A stretch of 36,800 nucleotides of DNA from SIG607 sp045646245 (lineage in GTDB: Bacteria > Bacillota > Clostridia > Oscillospirales > Acutalibacteraceae): assembly GCA_045646245.1 (NCBI GenBank), contig JAZRKJ010000043.1:1-36800 (forward strand). Reading direction: 5' to 3'. Shown piece by piece: positions 15,597-24,812 of the stretch; position 1 is the first letter of the stretch; each line of letters begins with the position of its first letter. Below the pieces are notes generated by a model. It was not told the DNA's origin. It did no database searches and was given only the letters and a program-made list of their open reading frames with translations. The position numbers and the translations under genes were made by a program.

Positions 15597-18500
15597 AAAC
15601 ATAGACATTTGGTTGGTTTCGGGTAAATCTTTCATTACGCCCAAATCAACAAGAGACTGAACAATAGATTTTGAGACGCCCGATTCCAATTGAAAATCTT
15701 CAACAGAGACGAACCCGCCTTTTTGCGCGGTTTCGTAAACGTCCCAAGCGGCTTTATCACCCATACCGGAAATGGAGCCGAAAGGCAAACGCATACCGCC
15801 GTCTTCGGGAATAAACTTAACGGCGTGAGACTTATTAAGGTCTATGGGCAGAACCTTAATTCCGCGTGCCATAAGTTCATTGAAAATGTACATATTATCC
15901 AGTACGTCAAGCTCTTTCTTGCTTGCTTCCTTGCCCTTTTCCTTAGTTTCACGTATATAACGCTTAACAGCACTATGACCCTGCATAATAATGGGGGCGT
16001 CTACGTCTTCGGGACGGGCGGTAAAATAAGCGCAGTAAAATTCAAGAGGTTTATGCACCTTGTACCAACAAAGCCTAAGCGCCGAAATAACGTAAGCGGC
16101 GGCGTGGGCTTTGGGGAACATATATTTAATCTTTTTGCAAGAACCGATATACCATTCCGGAACGTTAACCGCGCGCATATCGTCTTCCATTTTTTCCCAG
16201 TCCTCTTTGGTTACCTTACCCTTTGCAACAAGCCCTTTACGCACCGTTTCGGTAATCTTAAAGGCTCGTCCCTCATCCATACCTTGGTTAATAAGATAAA
16301 CCATTATATTGTCACGGGTACCGATAACTTCGGAAATTGTACATATACCTTGGTCAATAAGGTCTTTAGCGTTACCCAGCCATACGTCGGTACCGTGAGA
16401 AAGTCCTGAGATCTGCAAAAGGTCAGCAAAGTTTTTGGGCTTACAGTCCATAAGCATTCCGCGTACAAACGCCGTACCGAATTCGGGAATACAGAAAGTA
16501 CCGGTATCCGATTCAATTTCATCAGGGGTTACGCCCAGCGCTTCGGTAGAAACAAAAAGGCTGTACACCGCAGGGTCAGACATTGATACGTCGTTTACAC
16601 TTATACCGCTATACTCTTCCAGATATTTATAAGTTGTAGGAACAACGTGACCGAGTTCGTCAAGCTTAAGTATTGTATCGTGAATTGAATGGAAATCGAA
16701 GTGGGTGGTTAAAATATCGGATTTCGGGTCATCAGCAGGGTGCTGTATGGGGCAGAAATCGTAAATGGTTTTATCTCTGGGTACGACAATCATTCCCGCA
16801 GGGTGCTGACCGGAAGTTGCCTTGATTTTAGAATTTTCCACCGCCTTGGCAAGGCGTTCCATTTCCGCTTGACTAAGAGTAATTCCCTTTTTCTCGCAAT
16901 AAGCCTTAACGTAACCGAAAGCCGTTTTTTCCGCAATGGTAGAAATTGTACCCGCTTTAAAAACGTTTTCCTTACCGAAAAGGGTTTCGGTATATTTTTG
17001 AACCTCGCTTTGGTATTCGTCGGAGAAGTTAAGGTCAATATCGGGAACTTTATCACCCTTAAAGCCCAGAAAGGTTTCAAAGGGAATATCGTGACCGTCA
17101 CGCTTTAACGGTGTGCCGCAATCGGGACAATTCTTTTCGGGTAAGTCAAATCCCGAACCTACAACTGCGCTGCTGAAAAATTCACTCCACTTACATTTAG
17201 GGCAATAATAGTGGGGCGCCAACGGGTTAACTTCCGAAATACCCGCCATAGTAGCAACGAAAGACGAACCAACCGAACCACGGGAACCAACAAGATAACC
17301 GTGCGCTTCACTGTATGACACCAGCTTTTGAGCCGAAATATACATTATGGAGAAGCCGTTGTTGATAATACTGTTAAGCTCTTTATTAAGACGCTTTTCA
17401 ACTATTTCGGGTACTTGACCTTTATAGCCGTACATATTATTTGCTCTTTCCCAGCAAATTCTTCTGAGCTCATCGTCACTACCCTCAATAACGGGGGGAT
17501 AGTTTCCGGGCGGAACCGGTACAACGTCGGCGCTTACCATATCGGCAATTTTATTTGGGTTATCAATAACAAATTCCTTTGCCCGCTCACCAAAATAAGC
17601 AAAATCACTCAGCATTTCAGTGGTGGTTTTAAGATACAAAGGAGCCTGTTTGTCAAAATCCTCATAGCCTTGCGCCGCCATAAGAATTTTACGCAAAATT
17701 ACGTCTTCCTTTGCGGCAAAGTGAACGTCACCCGTGGCAACAACGGGAAGCCCTAATTTGTCGGCAATTTCTACTACTTTGCGGTTAAAATCCTGAATCA
17801 CTTCAACACTTGTTACCTTTTTATAAACATTGGGAATTCTTTCCCCTGTTTTCTTATTAACCTTATCCTCTTCCTGAGCTTTACGTAGCATAAAGTCATT
17901 ATTTCCGATAGGCTGAATTTCAAGATAATCGTAGAACTTTGCGATTTCTATAAGCTCTTCATCGCTTTTTGAGTGAACAATAGCATCATAAAGCTCGCCC
18001 GCTTCACAAGCGCTGCCCACAATAAGTCCTTCTCTGTTTTTGATGAGTTCGCTTTTTCGGGTTATGGGACGTTTATAAAAATCTTCTACGTGGGCTTTGG
18101 AAACCAATTTATACAGGTTCTTAAGACCGACAAGGTCTTTTACAAGAATTATTTGGTGATAACTCTTTAACTTGGTTATATCGGTTTCGCCCTTGGTGTC
18201 GTCAACAAAATAACTTTCAACGCCGTAAATAGCCTTGAATTCACCGCCGCCCTTACGAATACCCGCAACGGCTTCGGCAATGGCGGGATAAGACTGAACA
18301 ACGCCGTGGTCGGTAATGGCAATTGCTTTATGCCCCCACTTAAAGGCGCGTTTAATAAGCGTACCCGCAGGAGATACTGCGTCTTTTGTAGACATATTGG
18401 TGTGGCAATGAAGTTCAACTCGCTTTTCTGTTGCATCATCGGTTTCTTCCTTCATTTTCGCCGTAGCCATAACTTTCGGTTCCAGTATGTAATTCCCCGT

Positions 18501-19415
18501 AAAATTATCAAGACTGTACACACCGTTAAAAACAATAATATTTCCGTCTTTAACAGGTTTAATAAGAGGCATTTCCTCTTCGGTCATAAACATTTTACAG
18601 TATATTGAATTGGTTTTATCGCTAAGGCAAAAGGTAACGATAGTTCTGGGGCCGCGTTTTGTGTTTATATCTTTGGTTTCAAAAGAGAAAACCTCACCCC
18701 AACCGCAAATCGGCTTTTTACCTTCCGCAGGCGGAATAATATCTATCATTCTGACAAAATTTTTATCCAACGCCTTACCGTAAAAAAGTTCCACGTCATA
18801 TAAAAATTCGGGCAGACCGTCACTTGAAACAGGAATAGCCTTTGGCGTGTGAACCGGAACCGGCGCCGCTTTAACTTCCTCTTCGGGGGGCGGCTCGGGC
18901 ATAGGAATTTCTTCTTCACTCACTTCGGGTAACACAATCTCAACTTCACTTGTTTGACCCGTAAACACAACCTTCATTTTTCTGCCGAAATTCTTGAAGA
19001 CACGGTCGTTAAACAGCTTTTCAAAGCCAATACTTTCAATGGCTTCAAGACCGCCGAATTTAAGGGTTATTTCCAAAACGTCACCTTTAACGGAATAATC
19101 CGCCTGATTAAAAAAGCCGTTAAGTATAACGTATTCATCCCGCAACTGTTCGCAAATATCAATACAGGCATCCTCGCAAAAACAGTCGGGAGAAAAATTA
19201 ACCGTAAGAGAAAAGGACGAGGTTTTAAGAGCTGTCTTAAGGGTAGCGCAAAGCTCGTCCTTTCTGTCTTTTCTTATGTATTTATCGCTGAACAGTTCTA
19301 TATGAAGACTGCGCTTTTCCATATCAAGATTGCATTTGGTCATATCGCAGTCGCCGAACACGGAAGTGCGTCTTCCTAAAAATCCGCCGAAAACGGCAGA
19401 AAATTTGGTAGCCAT
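15594..19415 (-). CDS. polC: PolC-type DNA polymerase III alpha subunit lacking the exonuclease domain
   Basis: 1273 aa, about 160 shorter than the usual 1430-1440 aa of PolC. Order: an N-terminal domain (1-165), a Pro/Glu-rich linker (166-195), an OB fold (about 205-320), a PHP domain (VELHCHTNMSTKDA at 333, AITDHGVVQSYP at 366, GDVHF at 562), the polymerase core and a C-terminal helix-hairpin-helix/duplex-binding part. The core shows the fingerprint GSRGSVGSS (710), a zinc knuckle C738-x2-C741 and C763-x2-C766, and PDIDLNF (791) with catalytic aspartates. In other PolCs a DEDD exonuclease is inserted in the PHP domain after YGVEA-VDD. Here YGVESYFVDD (397-406) is followed within 14 residues by HQIILVKDLVGLKNLYKLVS, and no DxE exonuclease motif is found elsewhere. 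Last gene of the operon; starts 4 bp after ispG. Confidence 0.97.
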   Translation of the reverse strand: MATKFSAVFGGFLGRRTSVFGDCDMTKCNLDMEKRSLHIELFSDKYIRKDRKDELCATLKTALKTSSFSLTVNFSPDCFCEDACIDICEQLRDEYVILNGFFNQADYSVKGDVLEITLKFGGLEAIESIGFEKLFNDRVFKNFGRKMKVVFTGQTSEVEIVLPEVSEEEIPMPEPPPEEEVKAAPVPVHTPKAIPVSSDGLPEFLYDVELFYGKALDKNFVRMIDIIPPAEGKKPICGWGEVFSFETKDINTKRGPRTIVTFCLSDKTNSIYCKMFMTEEEMPLIKPVKDGNIIVFNGVYSLDNFTGNYILEPKVMATAKMKEETDDATEKRVELHCHTNMSTKDAVSPAGTLIKRAFKWGHKAIAITDHGVVQSYPAIAEAVAGIRKGGGEFKAIYGVESYFVDDTKGETDITKLKSYHQIILVKDLVGLKNLYKLVSKAHVEDFYKRPITRKSELIKNREGLIVGSACEAGELYDAIVHSKSDEELIEIAKFYDYLEIQPIGNNDFMLRKAQEEDKVNKKTGERIPNVYKKVTSVEVIQDFNRKVVEIADKLGLPVVATGDVHFAAKEDVILRKILMAAQGYEDFDKQAPLYLKTTTEMLSDFAYFGERAKEFVIDNPNKIADMVSADVVPVPPGNYPPVIEGSDDELRRICWERANNMYGYKGQVPEIVEKRLNKELNSIINNGFSIMYISAQKLVSYSEAHGYLVGSRGSVGSSFVATMAGISEVNPLAPHYYCPKCKWSEFFSSAVVGSGFDLPEKNCPDCGTPLKRDGHDIPFETFLGFKGDKVPDIDLNFSDEYQSEVQKYTETLFGKENVFKAGTISTIAEKTAFGYVKAYCEKKGITLSQAEMERLAKAVENSKIKATSGQHPAGMIVVPRDKTIYDFCPIQHPADDPKSDILTTHFDFHSIHDTILKLDELGHVVPTTYKYLEEYSGISVNDVSMSDPAVYSLFVSTEALGVTPDEIESDTGTFCIPEFGTAFVRGMLMDCKPKNFADLLQISGLSHGTDVWLGNAKDLIDQGICTISEVIGTRDNIMVYLINQGMDEGRAFKITETVRKGLVAKGKVTKEDWEKMEDDMRAVNVPEWYIGSCKKIKYMFPKAHAAAYVISALRLCWYKVHKPLEFYCAYFTARPEDVDAPIIMQGHSAVKRYIRETKEKGKEASKKELDVLDNMYIFNELMARGIKVLPIDLNKSHAVKFIPEDGGMRLPFGSISGMGDKAAWDVYETAQKGGFVSVEDFQLESGVSKSIVQSLVDLGVMKDLPETNQMSMF

Positions 19416-19419
19416 TTAC

Positions 19420-20481
19420 TCACCCTTCATACTTTTCAATTTCTTTTTCTAACGCGTCAATTAAATCTTCTTCGGCTATCTTTTGACTGATAACCTGTCC
19501 CTTTTTAAACAGTACGCCGCAACCAACTCCGCAAGCAATTCCAAGGTCGGCTTCTCTTGCTTCGCCCGGACCGTTAACAACACAGCCCATAACGGCTACC
19601 GTTATATTTTTATTTACGTTTTTAAACCTTTCTTCGGCTTCCTTTGCAAGACCTATAAGATTTACTCTCGTTCTTCCGCAAGTGGGACAAGAAACAAAAC
19701 GGATACCGTCGTCTCTAAGCCCTATAGCCTTTAAAAGGTCCTTTGCGGCGTATACTTCGTTTACGGGGTCGTCGGTTAAAGAAACCCTAATGGTACCACC
19801 GATTCCTTTAAGCAAAAGTCCGCCTATTCCTGCTGATGAACGTATAATTCCCATACGCTGTGTTCCCGCTTCGGTTACGCCCAAATGCAACGGATATCTG
19901 CATTTTTCCGCCGCAAGAGAATAAGCGTCGTACATATTCTTCGTATCGGAGGATTTGAGCGATAAAACGATTTGGTCAAAGTCGTACTTTTCAAGAAGAG
20001 AAATATGATACATACCGCTTTCCACCATTGCTTCCGGTGTAGGAGCGCCGTACCTTGCCAGAATTTCTTTTTCAAGGGAGCCGGAATTAACGCCTATTCG
20101 TATTGGCACACCCGCATTTCTGCAAGCATCCGCCACTGCTTTAACGTTGCTTTCCTCCCCTATATTACCGGGGTTTATACGAATTTTATCTATACCCGCC
20201 GCAACGCTTTCAAGGGCGAGCTTATAATCAAAATGAATATCCGCAACAAGCGGCACGTTAACCTGTTCTTTAATTGCGGGAATAAGGGAAACCGCCGACA
20301 TATCGGGTATAGCCACCCTTATTATTTCGCAGCCTGCGTCCATAAGAGCCTTAGCCTGTCGAATATTCCCTTCAACATCGGTGGACGGTACGCTAAGCAT
20401 AGACTGCACCGTAACGGGAGCACCGCCGCCGATAGCAATATTTTTAAGATTTACTTTTACCGTATTATCATTAGTAAACAT
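19420..20481 (-). CDS. ispG: 4-hydroxy-3-methylbut-2-enyl diphosphate synthase (GcpE)
   Basis: 353 aa, the short bacterial form. It converts MEcPP to HMBPP in the DXP isoprenoid pathway using a [4Fe-4S] cluster. Cluster ligands are visible as C265 and C268 in VSCPTCGRTR and C300 in VMGCVVNGPGEA, with the conserved Glu307 nearby. The N-terminal TIM-barrel part contains VPLVADIHFDYKLAL and KIRINPGNIG. The ATG at 20481 is 4 bp after the rseP stop; GGGGTAGGATT within the end of rseP may serve as its ribosome site. With dxr three genes upstream it supplies the isoprenoids used by uppS. Confidence 0.98.
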   Translation of the reverse strand: MFTNDNTVKVNLKNIAIGGGAPVTVQSMLSVPSTDVEGNIRQAKALMDAGCEIIRVAIPDMSAVSLIPAIKEQVNVPLVADIHFDYKLALESVAAGIDKIRINPGNIGEESNVKAVADACRNAGVPIRIGVNSGSLEKEILARYGAPTPEAMVESGMYHISLLEKYDFDQIVLSLKSSDTKNMYDAYSLAAEKCRYPLHLGVTEAGTQRMGIIRSSAGIGGLLLKGIGGTIRVSLTDDPVNEVYAAKDLLKAIGLRDDGIRFVSCPTCGRTRVNLIGLAKEAEERFKNVNKNITVAVMGCVVNGPGEAREADLGIACGVGCGVLFKKGQVISQKIAEEDLIDALEKEIEKYEG

Positions 20482-20485
20482 AATC

Positions 20486-21547
20486 CTACCCCGTAATCAA
20501 ACTCCAAATATCTTTAAAAGTAATTACAACCATTAACAAAAGCAATAAAACAAGTCCCACCGCGTGGATAACACCTTCGTACTTCTTTGCAACGGGGCGT
20601 CTTAAAACCATTTCAAAGAAAAGGAAAAGAAGCCTTCCGCCGTCTAAAGCGGGAATGGGTAAAAGGTTAAAAATGCCTAAGTTAACAGTTATAAGCGCCA
20701 TAATGGGAAGAATATTTTTTATACCTAATCTTGCCGCTTCACCAATGGTGGCGGTAACCCCTACAGGCCCCGAAACGGCGCTGATTCCAAATTTACCGCT
20801 GATTAAGTCAATAAGTGAAAACCATACCGTTCTGCAATATGAGAAGGTGGTTTTAAAGGTGGATTCCAAAACGTTTAAAAAGGTTTTATTTTCCGCCAAA
20901 AACTTAAAATCAAGCATTATATAATTTATATCTTTATCCTTTTCGGTAGCAAAAGAAACGCTTTCAAGATTTACCTTTTCGCCGTTTCTGATAACCTTCA
21001 TTTGCAGGTCTCCGTCCTCAACTGCGGTAAAAGCGTAAGCTATATCGTAATATGAGTATACTCCCCTGCCGTCAATTTCAATGATTTCGTCACCCACTTG
21101 AAGTCCCGAATTTATACTTACGGCATTTTCATCAAAGCGGGCAACCTTAGTGGTCACAACGTAAGGGTCGCTTGTAATTTGAATAGCAACGATAATAAGA
21201 CCTAAAATAAGATTAAAGACTGCACCGGCTGCAACTATCAAAAAGCGTTTCCACGCCTTTGAATTGCAAAAAGCCCTTGGGTCAGAGCTTGCTTCGTCTT
21301 CACCCTCCATAGCGCAGTATCCACCGAAAGGTATAAGATTAAAACGGTAAAGAGTTTCTTTACCTTGCACTTTAAAAATTTTCGGTCCGAATCCAACGGC
21401 GAACTCATTTACCCGAACTTTAAAGAGCTTAGCTACAATAAAATGGCCGAATTCGTGAATAATTATAAGCACCAAAAACATAAGTACGGCAACAAGATAC
21501 GGCCATACGGTGTTCCATACTGAAATAAGGGAAGAAATACTAATCAC
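20486..21547 (-). CDS. rseP: Site-2 intramembrane zinc protease RseP/RasP
   Basis: M50 family membrane protease of 353 aa. The first transmembrane helix carries the zinc motif HEFGH (His31, Glu32, His35). Further helices follow, a PDZ domain occupies about 125-200 (GLQVGDEIIEIDGRGVYSYYD), and the third zinc ligand Asp sits in NLLPIPALDGGRL near residue 300. In Bacillus the homologue RasP clears anti-sigma factors and signal-peptide remnants at the membrane. The start is uncertain: the GTG at 21547 gives a good protein, but AGAGGTGAT overlaps that codon and could instead be the ribosome site for a rare ATT start three codons later. Confidence 0.95.
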   Translation of the reverse strand: MISISSLISVWNTVWPYLVAVLMFLVLIIIHEFGHFIVAKLFKVRVNEFAVGFGPKIFKVQGKETLYRFNLIPFGGYCAMEGEDEASSDPRAFCNSKAWKRFLIVAAGAVFNLILGLIIVAIQITSDPYVVTTKVARFDENAVSINSGLQVGDEIIEIDGRGVYSYYDIAYAFTAVEDGDLQMKVIRNGEKVNLESVSFATEKDKDINYIMLDFKFLAENKTFLNVLESTFKTTFSYCRTVWFSLIDLISGKFGISAVSGPVGVTATIGEAARLGIKNILPIMALITVNLGIFNLLPIPALDGGRLLFLFFEMVLRRPVAKKYEGVIHAVGLVLLLLLMVVITFKDIWSLITG

Positions 21548-21556
21548 CTCTAAAAA

Positions 21557-22693
21557 TTATACCTTTGACAAAACGAACTCTCTGGCGGCTTTATCCGCTT
21601 CGAACACGTCACTTAAAGTAAAGTTGCGGCAAATATTTTGTTGCTCTTTTGCCGCCTCAACAAGCTCGGCAATTTGCAAAAAGCCGATTTTTCCTTGAAG
21701 GAAAAGTTCTACCGCCTTTTCATTTGCGCCGTTAGCGGCAGTAGGTTTGAGACCGCCTTCTTTTATTGCGTCAATACAAACGGGCAGACACCTAAAGGTT
21801 TCGGTGTCGGGAGCATAAAAAGTAAGCTTAGAAAGACCGATAAGATCAAGCCTTTCCGAAAGCGGCGCGCGTGCAGGATAAGTAAGAGCGTATTGAATAG
21901 GTAACTTCATATCGGGAACGCCCATTTGCACTATTAAAGCGCCGTCGGTAAGCTCAACACCCGAATGAATTATACTTTCTCTATGCACCACAACGTCAAT
22001 TTTATCTGCGGGCATATCGAAAAGATGTACCGCTTCTATTACTTCAAGGCCCTTATTCATAAGGGTTGCCGAATCGACGGTTATTTTAGCACCCATACTC
22101 CAATTAGGATGGTTAAGCGCCTCTTTGACAGTCACGTTTTTAAGTTGATTTCTTGTTTTTTCAAAGAAGGGGCCGCCTGAAGCGGTAAGCAAAATTCTTG
22201 AAACGGCGCCTTCCGGCACACCTTGAAGCGACTGGAAAATAGCGGAATGTTCGCTGTCAACGGGAAGCATTTTTCCGCCCTTTTCTTTAAGAGCGCGTTT
22301 AACAAGCTCGCCGCCCGTAACCAAAGATTCTTTATTGGCAAGGGCAAGGATTTTCCCCGAATTTATAGCCGCCATAGTAGGGCGAAGCCCCGCAATACCT
22401 ACAATAGCGTTAAGTACGGTATCACCTTCACCGCTTGCCGCTTCGCAAACGCCGTCTGCGCCGCAAAGCACTTTGGTTTTTGTATCGGCAATTTTTATTT
22501 TCAGTTCCTTCGCCGCTTCCTCGTCATACATAACAGCGATTTCAGGTTCAAATTCCCTTACCTGTTGTTCCATTACGGCAACGTTTTTACCCGCCGCCAA
22601 AGCGGTTATTTCAATTTTTTGCTTTCTTGCAACCTCCAAAGCCTGAACACCTATTGAACCGGTAGAACCAAGCACTATAAGTTTTTCGGTCAT
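21557..22693 (-). CDS. dxr: 1-deoxy-D-xylulose 5-phosphate reductoisomerase
   Basis: 378 aa, full length. The NADPH-binding loop LGSTGSIG (8-15) starts the Rossmann domain. The catalytic domain shows LANKESLV, VDSEHSAIFQ, LTASGGPF and HPNWSMGAKITVDSATLMNKGLEVIEA, which hold the metal and substrate residues. It makes MEP, the first committed intermediate of the DXP pathway. Its ATG overlaps the cdsA TGA by one base (TGATG), implying coupled translation. Confidence 0.98.
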   Translation of the reverse strand: MTEKLIVLGSTGSIGVQALEVARKQKIEITALAAGKNVAVMEQQVREFEPEIAVMYDEEAAKELKIKIADTKTKVLCGADGVCEAASGEGDTVLNAIVGIAGLRPTMAAINSGKILALANKESLVTGGELVKRALKEKGGKMLPVDSEHSAIFQSLQGVPEGAVSRILLTASGGPFFEKTRNQLKNVTVKEALNHPNWSMGAKITVDSATLMNKGLEVIEAVHLFDMPADKIDVVVHRESIIHSGVELTDGALIVQMGVPDMKLPIQYALTYPARAPLSERLDLIGLSKLTFYAPDTETFRCLPVCIDAIKEGGLKPTAANGANEKAVELFLQGKIGFLQIAELVEAAKEQQNICRNFTLSDVFEADKAAREFVLSKV

Positions 22694-23505
22694 CAGAAAA
22701 GCCCTCCGCTAACCAAAAGGTTTAAAACAGGCGCTATTAACAGTATGCTGTCAAAACGGTCAAGTATACCACCGTGACCGGGAATAAGTTTGCCGTAATC
22801 CTTTAAATCAACGCTTCTTTTAATAACAGAGGCGAAAAGGTCGCCGCACATACCGATAATGCAAAACGGTACGGTGGCAATAAGCAAATAAACGAGAATA
22901 TCGGTTTTAGAGAAGGCAAAGCAAAGTATCGCTGAACAAATAAGGCTCCAAACAATTCCGCCTGCAGCCCCTTCCACCGTTTTCTTGGGGCTGATATTGG
23001 GGCACAGCTTATGCTTACCAAGCAACACGCCCGTAAAGTACGCGCCCGTATCGCAAACAGAAGAAAAATTAAGCAAAAGCAGTAAATAGAACACACCGTT
23101 TTCCGACAGATAAAGGGTAGCTATACTGCTGAAAGCATAAGCAATAATTATGGGAAAGGCAAGGGTTGCCGCAATTTGATTAAGACCGAATTCTTTGTTA
23201 TATTTTAGGGAAACTATAACAACAAAAACCGCAAAAACAACGGTAAAGAAGCGATTATCAAGGCCACTCCATAACATTTGAGTGTAACCGAGATGAGCAA
23301 ACACGCTTAAAAGCCCGTAAAGGCAAGCACCGAAAGTAGCAGCCTTGGGTTTAACAGCACCGGTGTTATTAAGAATTTCGTAACACGCAACAGCGGTTAT
23401 TATTGCAATAAACGCGGCAAGTACGGGTGGGTAAAAATTGCCAAGAACCAACATTCCTCCCACAACAACAATTAAAGCGGCGCCTGAAATAATACGTGTA
23501 AGCAT
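22693..23505 (-). CDS. cdsA: Phosphatidate cytidylyltransferase
   Basis: 270 aa polytopic membrane protein with about eight hydrophobic segments. The C-terminus holds the family signature SVIKRSVDLKDYGKLIPGHG followed by GILDRFDS. It makes CDP-diacylglycerol from CTP and phosphatidic acid for phospholipid synthesis. The ATG at 23505 has GGAGGAGT upstream, inside the end of uppS. The gap to uppS is 2 bp and it overlaps dxr by 3 bp. Confidence 0.97.
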   Translation of the reverse strand: MLTRIISGAALIVVVGGMLVLGNFYPPVLAAFIAIITAVACYEILNNTGAVKPKAATFGACLYGLLSVFAHLGYTQMLWSGLDNRFFTVVFAVFVVIVSLKYNKEFGLNQIAATLAFPIIIAYAFSSIATLYLSENGVFYLLLLLNFSSVCDTGAYFTGVLLGKHKLCPNISPKKTVEGAAGGIVWSLICSAILCFAFSKTDILVYLLIATVPFCIIGMCGDLFASVIKRSVDLKDYGKLIPGHGGILDRFDSILLIAPVLNLLVSGGLF

Positions 23506-23507
23506 AA

Positions 23508-24221
23508 TTATACTCCTCCAAAACGGCGGTTGCGACGGTTATACTCGTCTATCGCCTTGTCTAAATCCTTTGTGGAAAAATCAGGCCACAAAACGTTATC
23601 AAAATAAAATTCGCTGTAAGCGGATTGCCACGTAAGAAAATTAGAAAGCCTATACTCCCCGCTTGGGCGAATAATAAGGTCAGGGTCGGGATAATCAGCG
23701 GTATAAAGATAAGAAGAAATAAGTTCTTCGGTTATATCTTCTTGCTTTACTCCATCGGCAATTATTCTTTGAACCGCATTTTTAATTTCATCTCTGCCGC
23801 CGTAATTCAGGGCAAGGCAGGCAGTCATCCCGGTAGCGTCATCGGATTCCTTTTCGCTGTTTTCCATAAGAACGCGAATATCCTCCGACAAGCCCGACCT
23901 ATCACCAATAAAACGCAGTTTAATATTTTCTCCCTTAAAATTGGTGGAATCTTTAAGATAATCACGCAGTAAATTCATAATACCGTCGATTTCATCTTTC
24001 GGGCGTTTCCAATTTTCGGTAGAAAAAGCGTATACTGTTAGGTATTTTACGCCGATTTTGTTACAATATCTTGCTATTTCTTTGAACTTTTTCGCACCGG
24101 CGGTGTGGCCGACAGAACGCGGCATACCCTTATTTTTTGCCCATCTGCCGTTTCCGTCCATTATAATGGCAATATGCCCCGGAATATTCCGGGGCGCATC
24201 GTTTTTCTTTTTAAAAAGCAT
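23508..24221 (-). CDS. uppS: Undecaprenyl diphosphate synthase (cis-prenyltransferase)
   Basis: 237 aa, a normal length. The catalytic Asp is in HIAIIMDGNGRWAK (about 22-34). YAFSTENWKRP and LIIRPSGEYRLSNFLTWQSA are the further substrate and magnesium motifs; the usual RTSGE reads RPSGE here. It builds C55-PP, the carrier lipid for peptidoglycan and other wall polymers, from FPP and IPP. The ATG at 24221 is chosen because AAGGTGA lies 9-10 bases upstream; an in-frame TTG at 24245 would overlap frr and has no ribosome site. Confidence 0.97.
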   Translation of the reverse strand: MLFKKKNDAPRNIPGHIAIIMDGNGRWAKNKGMPRSVGHTAGAKKFKEIARYCNKIGVKYLTVYAFSTENWKRPKDEIDGIMNLLRDYLKDSTNFKGENIKLRFIGDRSGLSEDIRVLMENSEKESDDATGMTACLALNYGGRDEIKNAVQRIIADGVKQEDITEELISSYLYTADYPDPDLIIRPSGEYRLSNFLTWQSAYSEFYFDNVLWPDFSTKDLDKAIDEYNRRNRRFGGV

Positions 24222-24234
24222 TTCGGTTTTCACC

Positions 24235-24789
24235 TTAAATTTCAATTACTTCTTTTTCTTTAATTGCGGCAAGACCGTCAATCTCTTTACAGTACTTATC
24301 CGTAATATTCTGAATTTTCTTTTCACCGTTCTTTTCATCATCTTCGGTGATTTCGTTGTTTTTCTTCATAGCCTTAAGCTTTTCAAGAGCATCTCTTCTG
24401 ATATTACGAACCGAAACTTTAGCTTCTTCGCCCATTTTTTTTACTTCTTTAACCACTTCTTTTCTTCTTTCTTCGGTAAGAGGCGGGAAGTTAAGACGAA
24501 TAGCGGTGCCGTCGTTTTGGGGGTTGATTCCGATTTCAGAAACGAGAATAGCCTTTTCAATTTCCTTTAAAGTAGAAGCATCCCAAGGTTTAATCATAAG
24601 GATTCTGGGTTCCGGCATAGAAATAGCCGCCATCTGCTGAATGGGTGTGGGAACGCCATAGTAATCAACGTTGATTCTGTCAAGCACCGAAGCATTAGCT
24701 CTGCCTACTCTTACCGCCTTGTAATCTCTGTCAAGAGCGTCAAGAGATTTATCCATTCTCTGTTCTGTATTTTTAATCAAATTATCCAT
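24235..24789 (-). CDS. frr: Ribosome recycling factor
   Basis: 184 aa, the exact family size. It begins with the coiled-coil domain I (TEQRMDKSLDALDRDYKAVRVGRAN), then domain II (VDYYGVPTPIQQMAAISMPEPR) and the conserved RLNFPPLTEERRKEVVKEVKK. With EF-G it splits post-termination ribosomes. GGAGG stands about 8 bases before the ATG. It is second in the operon after pyrH, the near-universal bacterial order. Confidence 0.99.
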   Translation of the reverse strand: MDNLIKNTEQRMDKSLDALDRDYKAVRVGRANASVLDRINVDYYGVPTPIQQMAAISMPEPRILMIKPWDASTLKEIEKAILVSEIGINPQNDGTAIRLNFPPLTEERRKEVVKEVKKMGEEAKVSVRNIRRDALEKLKAMKKNNEITEDDEKNGEKKIQNITDKYCKEIDGLAAIKEKEVIEI

Positions 24790-24812
24790 AAAATTTCCTC
24801 CGCAGTAAAATA

